This document shows positions 55,166 through 64,000 of a DNA stretch of 64,000 bases, piece by piece (the stretch's first letter is position 1; each line of letters opens with the position of its first letter). Source of the DNA: Euborellia annulipes. Its lineage: Eukaryota > Arthropoda > Insecta > Dermaptera > Anisolabididae. Both the position numbers and the translations under genes were made by a program. The notes beneath the pieces are model-generated. The model was not told the DNA's origin. It searched no databases and was given only the letters and a program-made list of their open reading frames with translations. The stretch spans positions 1 to 64,000 of the forward strand of contig JAKCPI010010877.1 of assembly GCA_023213315.1 (NCBI GenBank), written 5' to 3'.

Positions 55166-55740
55166 ACGAATTATTGATATATTTTTTTATTATTTACTAT
55201 AAAAATAAAAAGTCAAGAAAACTTGAAAGCATATTTCCTTAACAACCCATATATTATAATTAATGACATGGATATGTGTATATAAAGTTAACATCCATAC
55301 AACTTTTAATCAATATTAATTTAATAGATTTCTTTTAAACTTTTATAAGTTTTCTTTTTCCAACCCCCCACCTCTAATTTGATTGATAAGCTTATTTATT
55401 AATCTTTTACAGTAAATTAAATAAGTTTCGTATTTTGCTTAACTTAAATTGAATTTACCAGATGAAAAAACATGAAACTTTGTTAAAAAAAAAAAATTCT
55501 TATTAATTTTTAATTAAAACGTATGACACACACTTTGTTTTTTTTTTTTTTTTCTAATTCGATATTAAATTTGCAAAGTACACAAACATCTTAAATTTAA
55601 TTAAAACTCGAGTTTATCAAAAATAAGGTTTTAAATTAATTAGGGAAATGGGAATTTGTTTTTAACATTCCCATGGTTCTCGAAAATCGAACCCAGGATC
55701 TCCGGTCTAAAAAATAGCGGGTCTGTTATTGTCTTTTTTT
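55166..55740. other. AT-rich spacer, possible tRNA-derived remnant
   Basis: About 55672-55728 minus: GAGATCCTGGGTTCGATTTTC, a B-box-like phrase, with ACAGACCCGCTATTTTTTAG before it. Could be a decayed SINE head. Otherwise AT-rich. Confidence 0.35.
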
Positions 55741-55741
55741 T

Positions 55742-56307
55742 ACTTTCTCTTACCTAAATATTATATGATAATAAAGTATTGGGTTCATGTCAAAAATGTA
55801 ATGTCGAGATTTTGAAGGATATACATATTTTGATGTCCCTTGAGTCCAAAAAAGTGGGTCCCGCAAAATGGTCTGTCTGTAAACAAAATATCCCAAGAAC
55901 AAAAACAGCTAGGAAGTTGAAATTTTTTATTCAAGTTAGGTACTCCCTGCGTCATGACAGGAAGCTTTTTGAACAAAATTGGTCAAAGAATACTAATACT
56001 TTACTGGGTACTTTTCAGTCTTTTTTGATTTTCGTTATGAAGATTTTGTTTAAAATTCATAAATCATTTATTTTTTATATCCTCTTTAAAATGTATATTC
56101 TCATTTTATCTTCAAAACTGTTTGAAGCAGACTTTACTTTTGTACTTCATATGAAGAATAGCAACAAAATATAAATTTTATTAAATTTTGAATTCTAATA
56201 TATCGGTGGAAAGTAAATATAAGTCGACACAAAAAATCTGGTGTGACAAGCACAGAACACAACTTTCAGTAAGTTGTGTGCTCTGCGACCAGCCACACCA
56301 GATTTTT
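55742..56307 (+). mobile_element. FAM-A copy, first of a head-to-tail pair
   Basis: ACTTTCTCTTACC at the left, TTGGGTTCATGTC, GTCCCGCAAAATGGTCTGTC, TTTGTACTTCATATGAAGAA and the hairpin AAATCTGGTGTGACAAGCAC / AGCCACACCAGATTTTT. The next copy starts at the following base. The 131-residue frame across the body is a chance reading; it has no homologous frame conserved in the other copies. Confidence 0.8.
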
Positions 56308-56880
56308 ACTTTCTCTTACCCTATATATGAAATATATAGAGAGAAAGTATTGGATTCATGTCAAAAATTCGATGTCGAGATTTTGATGGATTTAAGGTCC
56401 CCTGAATCCAAAAAAGTGTTTTTCGCGACATGGTCTGTGAACAAAATATCTCAGGAACTAAAAGAGCTACGAGGTTAAAATTTTATATTTAAGTTAGGCA
56501 CCCTTATCAGACGTGACATGAAGCTTTTGAACAAAATCGGCTAAAAAGTACTAGTACTTTACTGATGTACTTTTTCAGTTTTTTGCGATTATCTCAAAAT
56601 TCACTGGAACGATTTTGTTTAAAATTCATAAATGCACTATTTTTTAGATACTCTTTAAAAAGTATATCAGTGAAATTTTCCGTGGAAATTGTTTGAAGTA
56701 CACTTTACTGATGTGGAAGTATTCGTAGCTCAGCGCCATCTATAAATCATAGTGTGGTCAACTTTGGATCTAAAGTGCTAAGAGCAACTAAATATATCTC
56801 GACACAAAAAATCTGGTGTGTCAAGCACAGAACACAACTTTCAATAAGTTGTGTGCTGTTCTCTATCACACCAGATTTTT
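56308..56880 (+). mobile_element. FAM-A copy, second of a head-to-tail pair
   Basis: ACTTTCTCTTACCC to the hairpin AAATCTGGTGTGTCAAGCAC / CTATCACACCAGATTTTTTT. This is the CTGATGTGGAAGTATTCGTA subfamily. The abutting junction (CCAGATTTTT|ACTTTCTC) defines both ends of the family precisely. Confidence 0.82.
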
Positions 56881-56999
56881 TTCAATTTCAATTTTATAAA
56901 TTTATCAGATCAATTCAATTAAATAAAAAACCAACGAAATGTATAAAATATTCTCTTGATAATTGTTTTTTTTTTCCTCTCGTTCGTTTGCCATTCCAA
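56881..56999. other. AT-rich spacer
   Basis: Nothing recognised. Confidence 0.3.
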
Positions 57000-57345
57000 A
57001 AACCCTTCTCTATTAGGTAATCCGTCTTTGCTTGCCTTGAATACAGAGTAGAGAGGGCAATCTTTTGCATTTGGTCCTCATTTAAATGGATGCTCCTTTA
57101 AAACCGGCCGCCGCGGTCACTGTCAGAAGTAATTCAGCCTCCCTACTGAAATTCTATAGCATGTAAAACATTGCACTCCGATTTTGGTTAGGCATAAAAT
57201 TTGCATATAAGCTCTCTTCTCTGCCATTGATCTTTGTATCGTTTCGTTCGTTCGTTTGTTGTTTTCTTTTCGATTTGAATGGAACCAAGCCAATAGCCAG
57301 GTCATATATCCAATAACGAGATGGCGGCTTCTTATGGTGTTGATT
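57000..57345. promoter_or_regulatory. Candidate conserved non-coding element with octamer and YY1 motifs
   Basis: Balanced single-copy sequence. A perfect POU octamer ATTTGCAT is at 57199-57206 and TTTTGCATTTGG is at 57063-57074. GAGATGGCGGC (57318-57328) matches the YY1/Pho core. Also CCTCATTTAAATGGATGC, TAAAACCGGCCGCCGCGGTC and GAAGTAATTCAGCC. The minus-strand 60-residue frame lacks any domain. Could instead be a promoter, since YY1-type ATGGCGGC is common near starts, but no splice donor follows. Confidence 0.45.
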
Positions 57346-57651
57346 TCACCTTTGTATTTAATAAATAATAGCCCTTATTGAATATTAAAACCATTATGTA
57401 TTTAAATTATTACGGTATTAATAAATATTCAAAAACATTCTCTAATTAATGCTAAATTTTATGTAACAAACCCGAAATTTGAATAAATTCAAAAAAAAGG
57501 AATGTTTCGTTTCTTCGATTAGCTATATATATAATTCGCTGCTATCCGTCTGTCTGTCTGTCACGCTCTATTTGAGCATTGAAATTTCGAAAGCAAATTT
57601 TACATGCTTAAAAAGGACTTTCTAGGGATTACCAACTAATTTAATTTGGAT
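57346..57651 (-). repeat. Spacer and FAM-D end fragment
   Basis: 57528-57640: ATATAATTCGCTGCTATCCG, CTGTCTGTCACGCTCTATTT, CTTAAAAAGGACTTTCTAGG; broken at the next element. Confidence 0.6.
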
Positions 57652-57935
57652 GTTTACTTCTTATTTGGGTAGGAAATTCTTCATGAAATTTTAATAAAAA
57701 CAAATTTTAATTATTTTTTCATTTTTATTAATAAAATGACTCCGTGTGCATATTGACCACCAGTTTCGGTAATTTGAAATGACCGAAACTGGTGGTCGTT
57801 TCAAATGACCGAAACTGGTGGTCCATGTGCACACACAGTCATCTCATTAATAAAATACTGAAAATGAAAAAATATAAATAAATTTTTTAAAATTAAAATT
57901 GCATAAAGAACCTGCTACCCAAATAAGAAGTAAAC
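57652..57935. repeat. Fold-back element with repeated ACCGAAACTGGTGGTC hairpins
   Basis: A perfect 20-bp terminal inverted pair begins at 57652 (GTTTACTTCTTATTTGGGTA) and ends at 57935. The centre has GACCACCAGTTTCGGT facing ACCGAAACTGGTGGTC, the latter present twice. It lies inside or at the broken edge of FAM-D. Confidence 0.72.
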
Positions 57936-58089
57936 TTACAAATTAATGAAATTTCTCTAAACCGCAAGTTTATCAAAGTTGTTATATTAAATTTTCAAAT
58001 TTATCTGATGAATTGGTTGGGGAGCCTAAAAACGACAAAAATTTACTCGAATACTTGAACTGACAAAAATTATTTCAATTTTTTCTTTT
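57936..58089. other. AT-rich spacer
   Basis: Nothing recognised. Confidence 0.3.
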
Positions 58090-58500
58090 ACTAGCTGCGG
58101 TGCCCACCTTGCCTTCGCGTTTAGCCGGGGACCTTCGCCCCCTGAACCCCCCGCCAGCTGACTCGAGCCCTGCGGCGGACCCTCGCCTTTTCTTAATTAT
58201 GAAAAAAAAATTATCATTACTATTCCAATCCACTGCCTGCTTGAAGATTTGTTTACATTCATAGAATACACAAATGCAAAGAATACAAAAATATTTCTCT
58301 ATACATTTCCTGTAGAAGAAATCGTAACTTTATCAATTAATAACTCAAAAATTTATAGGAATTTCGGGATGAAAATAATTTCCATGTAATCCCTAGAACG
58401 TCCTCTTTAAGCATATAAAATTTCGTTTCAAAATTCCAACGGGAAGTTGCCCAAATAGAGCTTGACAGACGGACGGAATTTACCGAATTATATAAATAGA
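58090..58500 (+). repeat. FAM-D, near full-length, plus
   Basis: CTAGCTGCGGTGCCCACCTT, AGCCGGGGACCTTCGCCCCC, GGCGGACCCTCGCC, CACTGCCTGCTTGAAG, GAAGAAATCGTAACTTTATC, ATCCCTAGAACGTCCTCTTT, GACAGACGGACGGAATTTAC. With 61435-61815 it gives the full consensus of about 390 bp. No open frame. Confidence 0.8.
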
Positions 58501-58870
58501 ATTATCTCTTCAAGCAGGGGAATTAATTAATTTAAAAAAATGAATAGTATCTCATTGTTGCTGCTTTTACCCCAGGTTTGTTGCAAATGACAGGGGAAAA
58601 AAAGGTGGTTTGATTTTGATAGAAGGCCAATAAGGAAAGGGAAGAAAGAAAGGGAAAAAAAAAAACGGAACTCACTAAGTGTGTCGATAATTCACTCAAC
58701 TAGATTAGTTAAGTGTATCAAAATCTCTTCGATATGTAATAGAAATTGACACATTTTAGAAATTTGTCACACTTTCTGGAAATGACAGTTTTAACTTTTG
58801 AAGCTATCAACTAACTCCCCCCCCCCCTCCCCCGCTTCCCTCCCTCTTTAAGTTGTCGGCTTTTCAAAAG
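58501..58870. promoter_or_regulatory. Candidate conserved non-coding island
   Basis: CTCATTGTTGCTGC (Sox-like), GTTGCAAATGACAGGG, GATTAGTTAAGTGTATC (NK2-type TTAAGTG), AATTGACACATTTT and TGGAAATGACAG. Purine tract in the middle, C tract at 58817. Single copy in the window. Confidence 0.33.
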
Positions 58871-59119
58871 ACTTTAAGAAAACCGTTATCTTGAGGAAAA
58901 AAAAAATCATAATCTAATCTAACTTCAAATGTTTTCTTAATTTTTTTTTTTTTTTTTTTTTTTTTAGGAAGAATATTATAAAAACCGTTGTGTTTGTAGA
59001 AATATGTGAAAATTTAATGAATGACATCACAAATTGACAAGCTGTTAGCTATTATGTTTATATATATATTATTCAGGTTTTTTTGTTATTTGATTATCTT
59101 GGGCGAGACTTGACATATT
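58871..59119. other. AT-rich spacer with long T tract
   Basis: Nothing recognised. Confidence 0.3.
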
Positions 59120-59645
59120 GTAAAAAAATCTGGTGTGATTGTCACACCAGATTTTTTGTGACGATACATATTTAGTTGCTCTTAGCACTTAAGTTACAAA
59201 CTAGATGGCGCTGAACTACGAATGCACATCTGTAAAGTGTACTTGAAACGATTTCCACAAAAAATTTCACTGATATAATTTTTAAAGAGCATCTAAAAAA
59301 AAGTTCATTTATGAATTTTAAACAAAATCGTTGCAGTGAATTTTGAGATAATCGCAAAAAACTGAAAAAGTACATCAGTAAAGTACTAGTACTTTTTAAC
59401 CGATTTTGTTCAAAAGCTTATTTTCACCCTTTGGGGAGGATGCCTAACTTAAATATAAAATTTCAACCTCGTAGCTTTTTTAGCTTTGGAGGGGGTGAAA
59501 AGAATATTTTGTTCACAGACACACACACACTGAAAGACCTTTTTTGGACTTAAAACGTGAAGATCCATAAAAATCTCGACATCGAATTTTTGACATGAAT
59601 CCACTACTTTCTATATATTTCATATATAGGGTAAGAGAAAATAAA
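59120..59645 (-). mobile_element. FAM-A copy, minus
   Basis: A very short terminal hairpin (AAATCTGGTGTGATTGTCAC ACCAGATTTTTT, almost no loop), AGATGGCGCTGAACTACGAA, ACATCAGTAAAGTACTAGTA, GACATGAATCCACTACTTTC and GGTAAGAGAAAAT. Subfamily as at 48238 and 56308. The minimal loop shows that only the stem is conserved. Confidence 0.8.
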
Positions 59646-60044
59646 GAGGGCGCTTGTTGGAACCTGCCCACGCTAGCTGTTTGCCCCCTAACACTGTACT
59701 CGGGACATCTTGAGGCAATATGTCGGTTAATCAGGCGCCATTGCGCAAGTTTATCTACCTGTCATCAATCGTCGATTATTCCTATTCAAAAAAAAGTGAA
59801 AGGATATTTATAGGTTTATAACTAATAACGACGTTTCTGTCTTCTTCAGAATTAATCATCATCTTGTGCAATCAGATAAAATGCACAAAATTAATCATGT
59901 GAAAGGAACATATGATTTGTTAACAAACTAGTGGACGTGGAATAAAACAGGATAATCGATCTTTTTTTTTTTCTTAAATTTTCTATTAACTCCTAATTGG
60001 CTTGAAAATTTTCCCGGCAAGTGGGATTTCAATTCGATTTATCC
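59646..60044. other. Spacer with one hammerhead-like motif
   Basis: A balanced patch at 59645-59780 (CTGCCCACGCTAGCTGTTTG; GTCGGTTAATCAGGCGCC) has no second copy. 59830-59852 minus: CTGAAGAAGACAGAAACGTC. Confidence 0.35.
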
Positions 60045-60414
60045 AGGTCTATTATCTAAAAACAGACGTTAAAATTTTAAAATCAACAAATGGGTGTTAA
60101 AAAAGTATTGTAAATACAATCAGCGTTAAAAAAATGCTTATTCTCTAAACAAAGTTTTAACAGCGACGTTAACATGTTGCTTTTATTTCAAAGCTATCAA
60201 AATCATAACCTTACTTTCTAGGTTAAGGACACCATTTTTTACGACGTTAAAATATTAAAAGCATCCCCTAGACATGACATTCATTTTTACTAAATGTTAA
60301 CGCTTTGGCTTTAAAGTTTTTGTTTACAGAATAGCTATTTGAGGCATGTTAAAATGAATTAATGTTCTTTTCAGATGTTAAAAGTTAACGTTTTTTGCTT
60401 AGAGAATAGACCTG
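60045..60414. mobile_element. MITE with CAGGTCTATT ends
   Basis: CAGGTCTATTATCTAAAAAC at the left and AGAGAATAGACCTG at the right; internal GTTAAAA/TTTTAAC and AACGTT motifs repeat in both orientations. ATC flanks both sides, possibly a 3-bp duplication. Superfamily not assigned. No coding capacity. Confidence 0.6.
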
Positions 60415-61434
60415 ATCGGCTGCTTATCCGATTAGCCATGAGCCTTTGACATGATCACTTGATAGTTTTTTTGTCCAAGTGCATTCTCTCGCTTTAACAG
60501 AATTTGTTTTTCATTAAGTACTACACATAAAAAAATTTTCGTTCAAATTGGTGACATGAAGGCATGTATGCACTCCCCTTGTAAGAGGCACTGCCTTTTT
60601 AATTTAAATAAATTCTGTAAGGGTGCAAACCTTATTTCAAAATTCCGACGGGACGTTGGTCAAAGAGTTACATTCCTATAGAAGAAATCGTAACTTCAAC
60701 AATTAATAACTCAAAAAGTTACGGGATTACAGGAAAATAATTTTCCTGTAATCCCTAAAAGGGATTTTTTGGGAAGTTTCTCGTGACAGACGTTAGTATA
60801 TAATTATACAATTATTATTATTTTAAATTCAATGCTATTGGCCGAATGGAGAAACAAAAATTTTAAAGTTATTCAAATATATCATAATTTTAATTGAAAT
60901 CACTGGTCACTTCGCGTTTATAAAAATCTTTTTTTTTTTTTTTTTTTGAAATTTAATATTTAATATATTCATTTCTTTTCCAAGTCAAATTTTTTTTTTT
61001 TTTTTCTTTTCAAATATGGTTATCCCTTATCTATAATAACACTTGAAAAAATTAATTTAAAAACATGACACCTTTTTTTTTTTTTTTTTGTTTAAATTAT
61101 CACCAGAATTTATGAGACAACAATTTATTTAAATTTATACAATTTTACGTTATTTTTTATTTTTTTTATTTTATATTCATCAATATTCAAAAAAAAATTT
61201 CACTTTCTATGTTATAGTTTTCTTTTTTTTTTTTAATAATCAACCTTATTATTGAAATTTAGAAATGAATGAAATAATTTTCCTGTAATTTCTAGAAGGT
61301 CCTTTTTAAGCATATAAAATTTGGTTTTGAAATTACAATGGGAAGTTGTCCAATAGAGTGTGACCGACAGACGAGATTATATTGGATATGCATTAATTTA
61401 AAAAAATAATTTTTCATCACTTTTATAATAAACA
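60415..61434. repeat. Spacer with FAM-D fragments and long T tracts
   Basis: 60665-60790: AGAAGAAATCGTAACTTCAA, AACTCAAAAAGTTACGGGAT, and a second GGAAAATAATTTTCC palindrome. 61270-61380: TTTTCCTGTAATTTCTAGAA and AGTGTGACCGACAGACGAG. No gene. Confidence 0.55.
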
Positions 61435-61815
61435 CTAGCCACAGTTTCGGTGGGCTTCTCGCCTAGCCGGGGCTTCGCCCCCCTGGACCCCCGCCAGCTG
61501 GCTCGTGCCCGCCTGCGGCAGACCCTCGCCTTTTCTTCTTAACTATTAAAAGAAAATTATTATTATTCCATTCCAATTCAGTGCCTGCTTGAGGATCCAT
61601 GGAATACACAAATGAAAAGAATACATAAATATTTCTCTATACATTTCCTATGGGAGAAATCGTAACTTTAAAAATTAATAACTCAAAAAGTTATAGGAAT
61701 TTCGGGATGAAAATAATTTTCCTGTAATCCCGAGAAGGTCCTCTTCATGCATATAAAATTTCCAACTGGAAGTTTCTTAGAGCGTGACAGACAGACAGAC
61801 GAACATTAGCGAATT
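61435..61815 (+). repeat. FAM-D, near full-length, plus
   Basis: CACTAGCCACAGTTTCGG, TAGCCGGGGCTTCGCCCCCC, GCCCGCCTGCGGCAGACCCT, GTGCCTGCTTGAGG, GGGAGAAATCGTAACTTTAA, GAAAATAATTTTCCTGTAAT, GAGCGTGACAGACAGACAG, ACATTAGCGAATTA. An (AT)n run follows at about 61893-61914. Confidence 0.8.
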
Positions 61816-61949
61816 AATATATATATATTAGAAATCGAATGAACCATACATACATTCCAGATTTATTTTTTTTTAATTTTTTAGAAAAAAAAAAATATAT
61901 ATATATATATATATAAACTCGATAAGCTCATATGTAGAAGGGGAATAAA
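61816..61949. other. AT-rich spacer
   Basis: A/T tracts only. Confidence 0.35.
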
Positions 61950-62340
61950 TTAAATTAATATCCGGTAGTAATATTAAACGAGGTCATCTGATCCCCGTTG
62001 ATTTGAGCCGAGCATGTATCTCTCTCTCTCTCTCTCTCTCTATGTGTATGTGTGTAAATGAGAGTGCTCATGTAAATGTGTAAAGGAAGGATTATCAGGA
62101 TCGGCAGAGGATGACAATCAGCTCTATGCAGGCAGGCAGCAGAGAGTAGCCAATCAGTGACATCTACACATCAACATGGTCCGGTCCCCTGTGCAGACAA
62201 CAAACACCCTTTGGCTGCCCGCCGCCTCTTTACCAATTTCACCCTCAGACTCAATTTAATATCTATTCAATCGAAATTTATTTACTCCCACTACAAGTTA
62301 CCTTCATCTCATCATTTTATAGCTATTTAATAGAAGCTGG
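61950..62340. promoter_or_regulatory. Candidate conserved non-coding island
   Basis: AACGAGGTCATCTGATCCCC (nuclear-receptor half site AGGTCA and E-box CATCTG), a (TC)n run at 62018-62041, GAGTAGCCAATCAGTGACAT (CCAAT box), AGACAACAAACACCCTTTGG (forkhead-like) and GCTGCCCGCCGCCTCTTTAC. Single copy, no coding frame. Regulatory role inferred. Confidence 0.42.
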
Positions 62341-62439
62341 AATTTTTTTTTTTTTTTGCTTCCAAAGAATAATATATTAAATTATTATTTATAATCTTTC
62401 TCTAAATTACTCATCTGCCAAAAAAGGCCTTCGATAGAA
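62341..62439. other. AT-rich spacer
   Basis: T tract and nothing else. Confidence 0.3.
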
Positions 62440-62960
62440 AAAAAAAATCTGATGTGTCGCACAGCACTCAACTCTTACACTTGAAAGTTGTGTTATGTGC
62501 CTGTCACACCAGAATTTATATTTCATTTTCGCCAATATATTGATATTAGAATTCAAGTTGTAAAATTTATAAATATAAAATTTCTCTGAAATACAAGAGT
62601 AAAGTGTGCTTCAATCAATTTTGAAGGCAAAATGAGAATATATATTTTAAAGGGCATCTAAAAAATAATTGATTTATGAATTTTAATTAAAATCCTTGTG
62701 AGCGATTTTGAGAAAATCGAAAAATAGTGAAAAAGTACATCAGTAAAGTACTAGTACCCTTTGGTTGATTTTGTTCAAAAACTTCGTGTCATGTGCCACG
62801 TGGACATCTAATTTAAATATCAAATTTCAACATCTTAGCTTTTTTCTTTCTTGAGATATTTAGTTCATAGCGATTTTGTTGGACTCAAAATCCTTCAAAA
62901 TACCGACATCAGTATATTTTGACATGAGTCCAATACTTATATATAGGCTATATATTTAGG
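62440..62960 (-). repeat. FAM-A copy, minus
   Basis: Hairpin AAAATCTGATGTGTCGCACA / CCTGTCACACCAGAATTTAT, GAAATACAAGAGTAAAGTGT, CATCAGTAAAGTACTAGTAC, CACGTGGACATCTAATTTAA and TTGACATGAGTCCAATACTT. Confidence 0.77.
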
Positions 62961-63689
62961 CCTATATATAAGTAAAACGAAACAGCACACGGAAACAAGA
63001 AAAAAGCGGCTGTTAATATGACTAGACTCACCACATTTATTCATTGAATTTTTTTTTTTATTGCTTTCTCGGTTTTAGTTTATTATACATACATTTATTT
63101 GTTATGTTGTTATGGAACAGGGGGACGGCAAAAAACGTAACAAGGGCGTCTTGGCTAGTTAATTAATATTCCACATATGCCATTTGAAATACAAAAAAAT
63201 GATCCGTCAAAGATTAAGGCTTCCTGATATTTATTTTCCAAATAAACATAAATTCTCTCTCTTCCAATATCGTTATCATAATCTCATTTTAAATAATTTT
63301 TAAGTCACTCGCCAAACAAGTAAAAATTTAAATTTTTCATCTGATGATTATCTAAACTATAATACAATAATAATTCGTTAAAACTTTTGAAATCTATTCA
63401 TTATTATTACTTGAGAAAAGGTTGATTACAGGTTCACTAACCATAAATTTATATTAATTATGACTTAATAATATCCATTTCAAATTCAAATTTATTTTTA
63501 ACCTGTCGATAGAATATATATATCCAAGTCAATTAAATTTGATTTCTATTAATATATTTACATATAACGTTTTAAATTAAGATTGATTTTCAATTAGTAT
63601 TTTTTTTTTTTTAGAACAAATTATGTTAAACGGAACATATTTTTTTTTTAGCAAATTTTGTTTTACTAGCTAACCTTACAATTAGACTA
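62961..63689. other. AT-rich spacer
   Basis: GGACGGCAAAAAACGTAACA near 63122 is the only balanced patch. No gene recognised. Confidence 0.35.
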
Positions 63690-63900
63690 ATTGGCTTGGA
63701 ATACATAGATGCAAAAAATACATAAATGTCTCCTCATAATATGGGGGAAATAGTAACTTCTACAATTAATAATACAAAAAGTTATTAATTTCGGGAGAAA
63801 AATAATTTTTCTGTAATCTTTGGGTATATAAAATTACAGTAAGTTGCCCAAAATAGAACATGATAGACAGACAGACGAACATTACAGAATTTCCTATATA
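63690..63900 (+). repeat. FAM-D fragment, plus
   Basis: AATACATAGATGCAAAAAAT, TGGGGGAAATAGTAACTTCT, TTCGGGAGAAAAATAATTTT, ATGATAGACAGACAGACGAA. Diverged. Confidence 0.65.
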
Positions 63901-63969
63901 TAATTGATTTTGACTTTACTATTGTTATTAGAAATAAAAGTTTTTTTATCGTGGTTTATTTTAACAAAC

Positions 63970-64000
63970 AATAAAATACAACGTTTCGGCTTCTAATACA
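63970..64000 (-). repeat. Start of an ACGTTTCGG fold-back, cut by the window edge
   Basis: ATACAACGTTTCGGCTTC at the right border matches the left arm of the fold-backs at 20.1 and 29.0 kb. The partner lies outside the window. Confidence 0.4.

Noticed and set aside
55779..56174. 131-residue frame, the second-longest in the window after the 133-residue one
   Set aside because: Lies wholly in a FAM-A body; equivalent positions in other copies contain stops.
1..64000. Phage, plasmid or bacterial gene cluster
   Set aside because: No operon-like gene packing, no ribosome-binding sites, and eukaryotic SINE and DNA-transposon content throughout.

Overview
This is 64 kb of strongly AT-rich, repeat-saturated nuclear DNA from an animal, most likely an invertebrate. 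The support is a tRNA-derived SINE with target-site duplications, several classes of short inverted-repeat DNA transposon (PIF/Harbinger-, hAT- and possibly MULE-like), arthropod/invertebrate-style fold-back elements carrying an ACGTTTCGG...CTTCATCAG motif, a GTAAGT splice donor, and no bacterial-style gene packing. The species cannot be named from sequence alone. No complete protein-coding gene is visible: the open frames are short, AT-rich and lie in repeats.

The one gene-like signal is a CpG/GC-rich island at about 28.5-28.86 kb followed by a consensus 5' splice site (GTAAGT at 28865) on the + strand. I read it as a promoter plus untranslated first exon, so everything downstream would be first intron. 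Scattered between repeats are islands of balanced base composition, unlike the surroundings and present once each. They hold homeodomain, POU, Pbx/Hox, Meis and YY1-type motifs, at about 1.1, 4.6, 40.5, 45.3, 47.3, 50.9, 54.1, 57.0, 58.5 and 62.0 kb. This pattern fits conserved enhancers in and around a developmental regulator gene, but that is inference.

Repeat families named here for reference: FAM-A is a roughly 0.7 kb element that starts ACTTTCTCTTACC and ends in a hairpin flanked by AAATCTGGTGTG / CACACCAGATTT; it is the commonest, with more than 20 copies or pieces. FAM-B is a roughly 0.65 kb unit containing TTATGTGGGCGTAG. FAM-C has a GC-rich GGCGCCTGGCGCG block plus a 'TATAACTCGG' segment. 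FAM-D has GTCTGTCTGTCACGCTC at one end and a GC-rich CTAGC...GGACCCTCGCC at the other. FAM-E contains AATTTGAGAGATTTAATTA and CCCAATGCTTTTCTATGG.

Layout: 0-8.7 kb FAM-A/D pieces and two candidate regulatory islands; 8.7-11.5 kb a large inverted repeat built from FAM-B with a FAM-C core; 12.5-25.3 kb inverted and direct blocks of FAM-B/C/E with a SINE, a fold-back element and a PIF/Harbinger derivative; 25.3-28.4 kb low-complexity and MITE debris; 28.5-28.9 kb candidate promoter/first exon; 29-40 kb fold-back elements, a long-TIR element with a 10-bp duplication, an 8-bp-duplication hAT MITE and a second SINE; 40-62 kb regulatory islands alternating with FAM-A, including a tandem hairpin array at 40.8-41.2 kb; 62-64 kb FAM-A/D remnants and a motif cut by the window edge.
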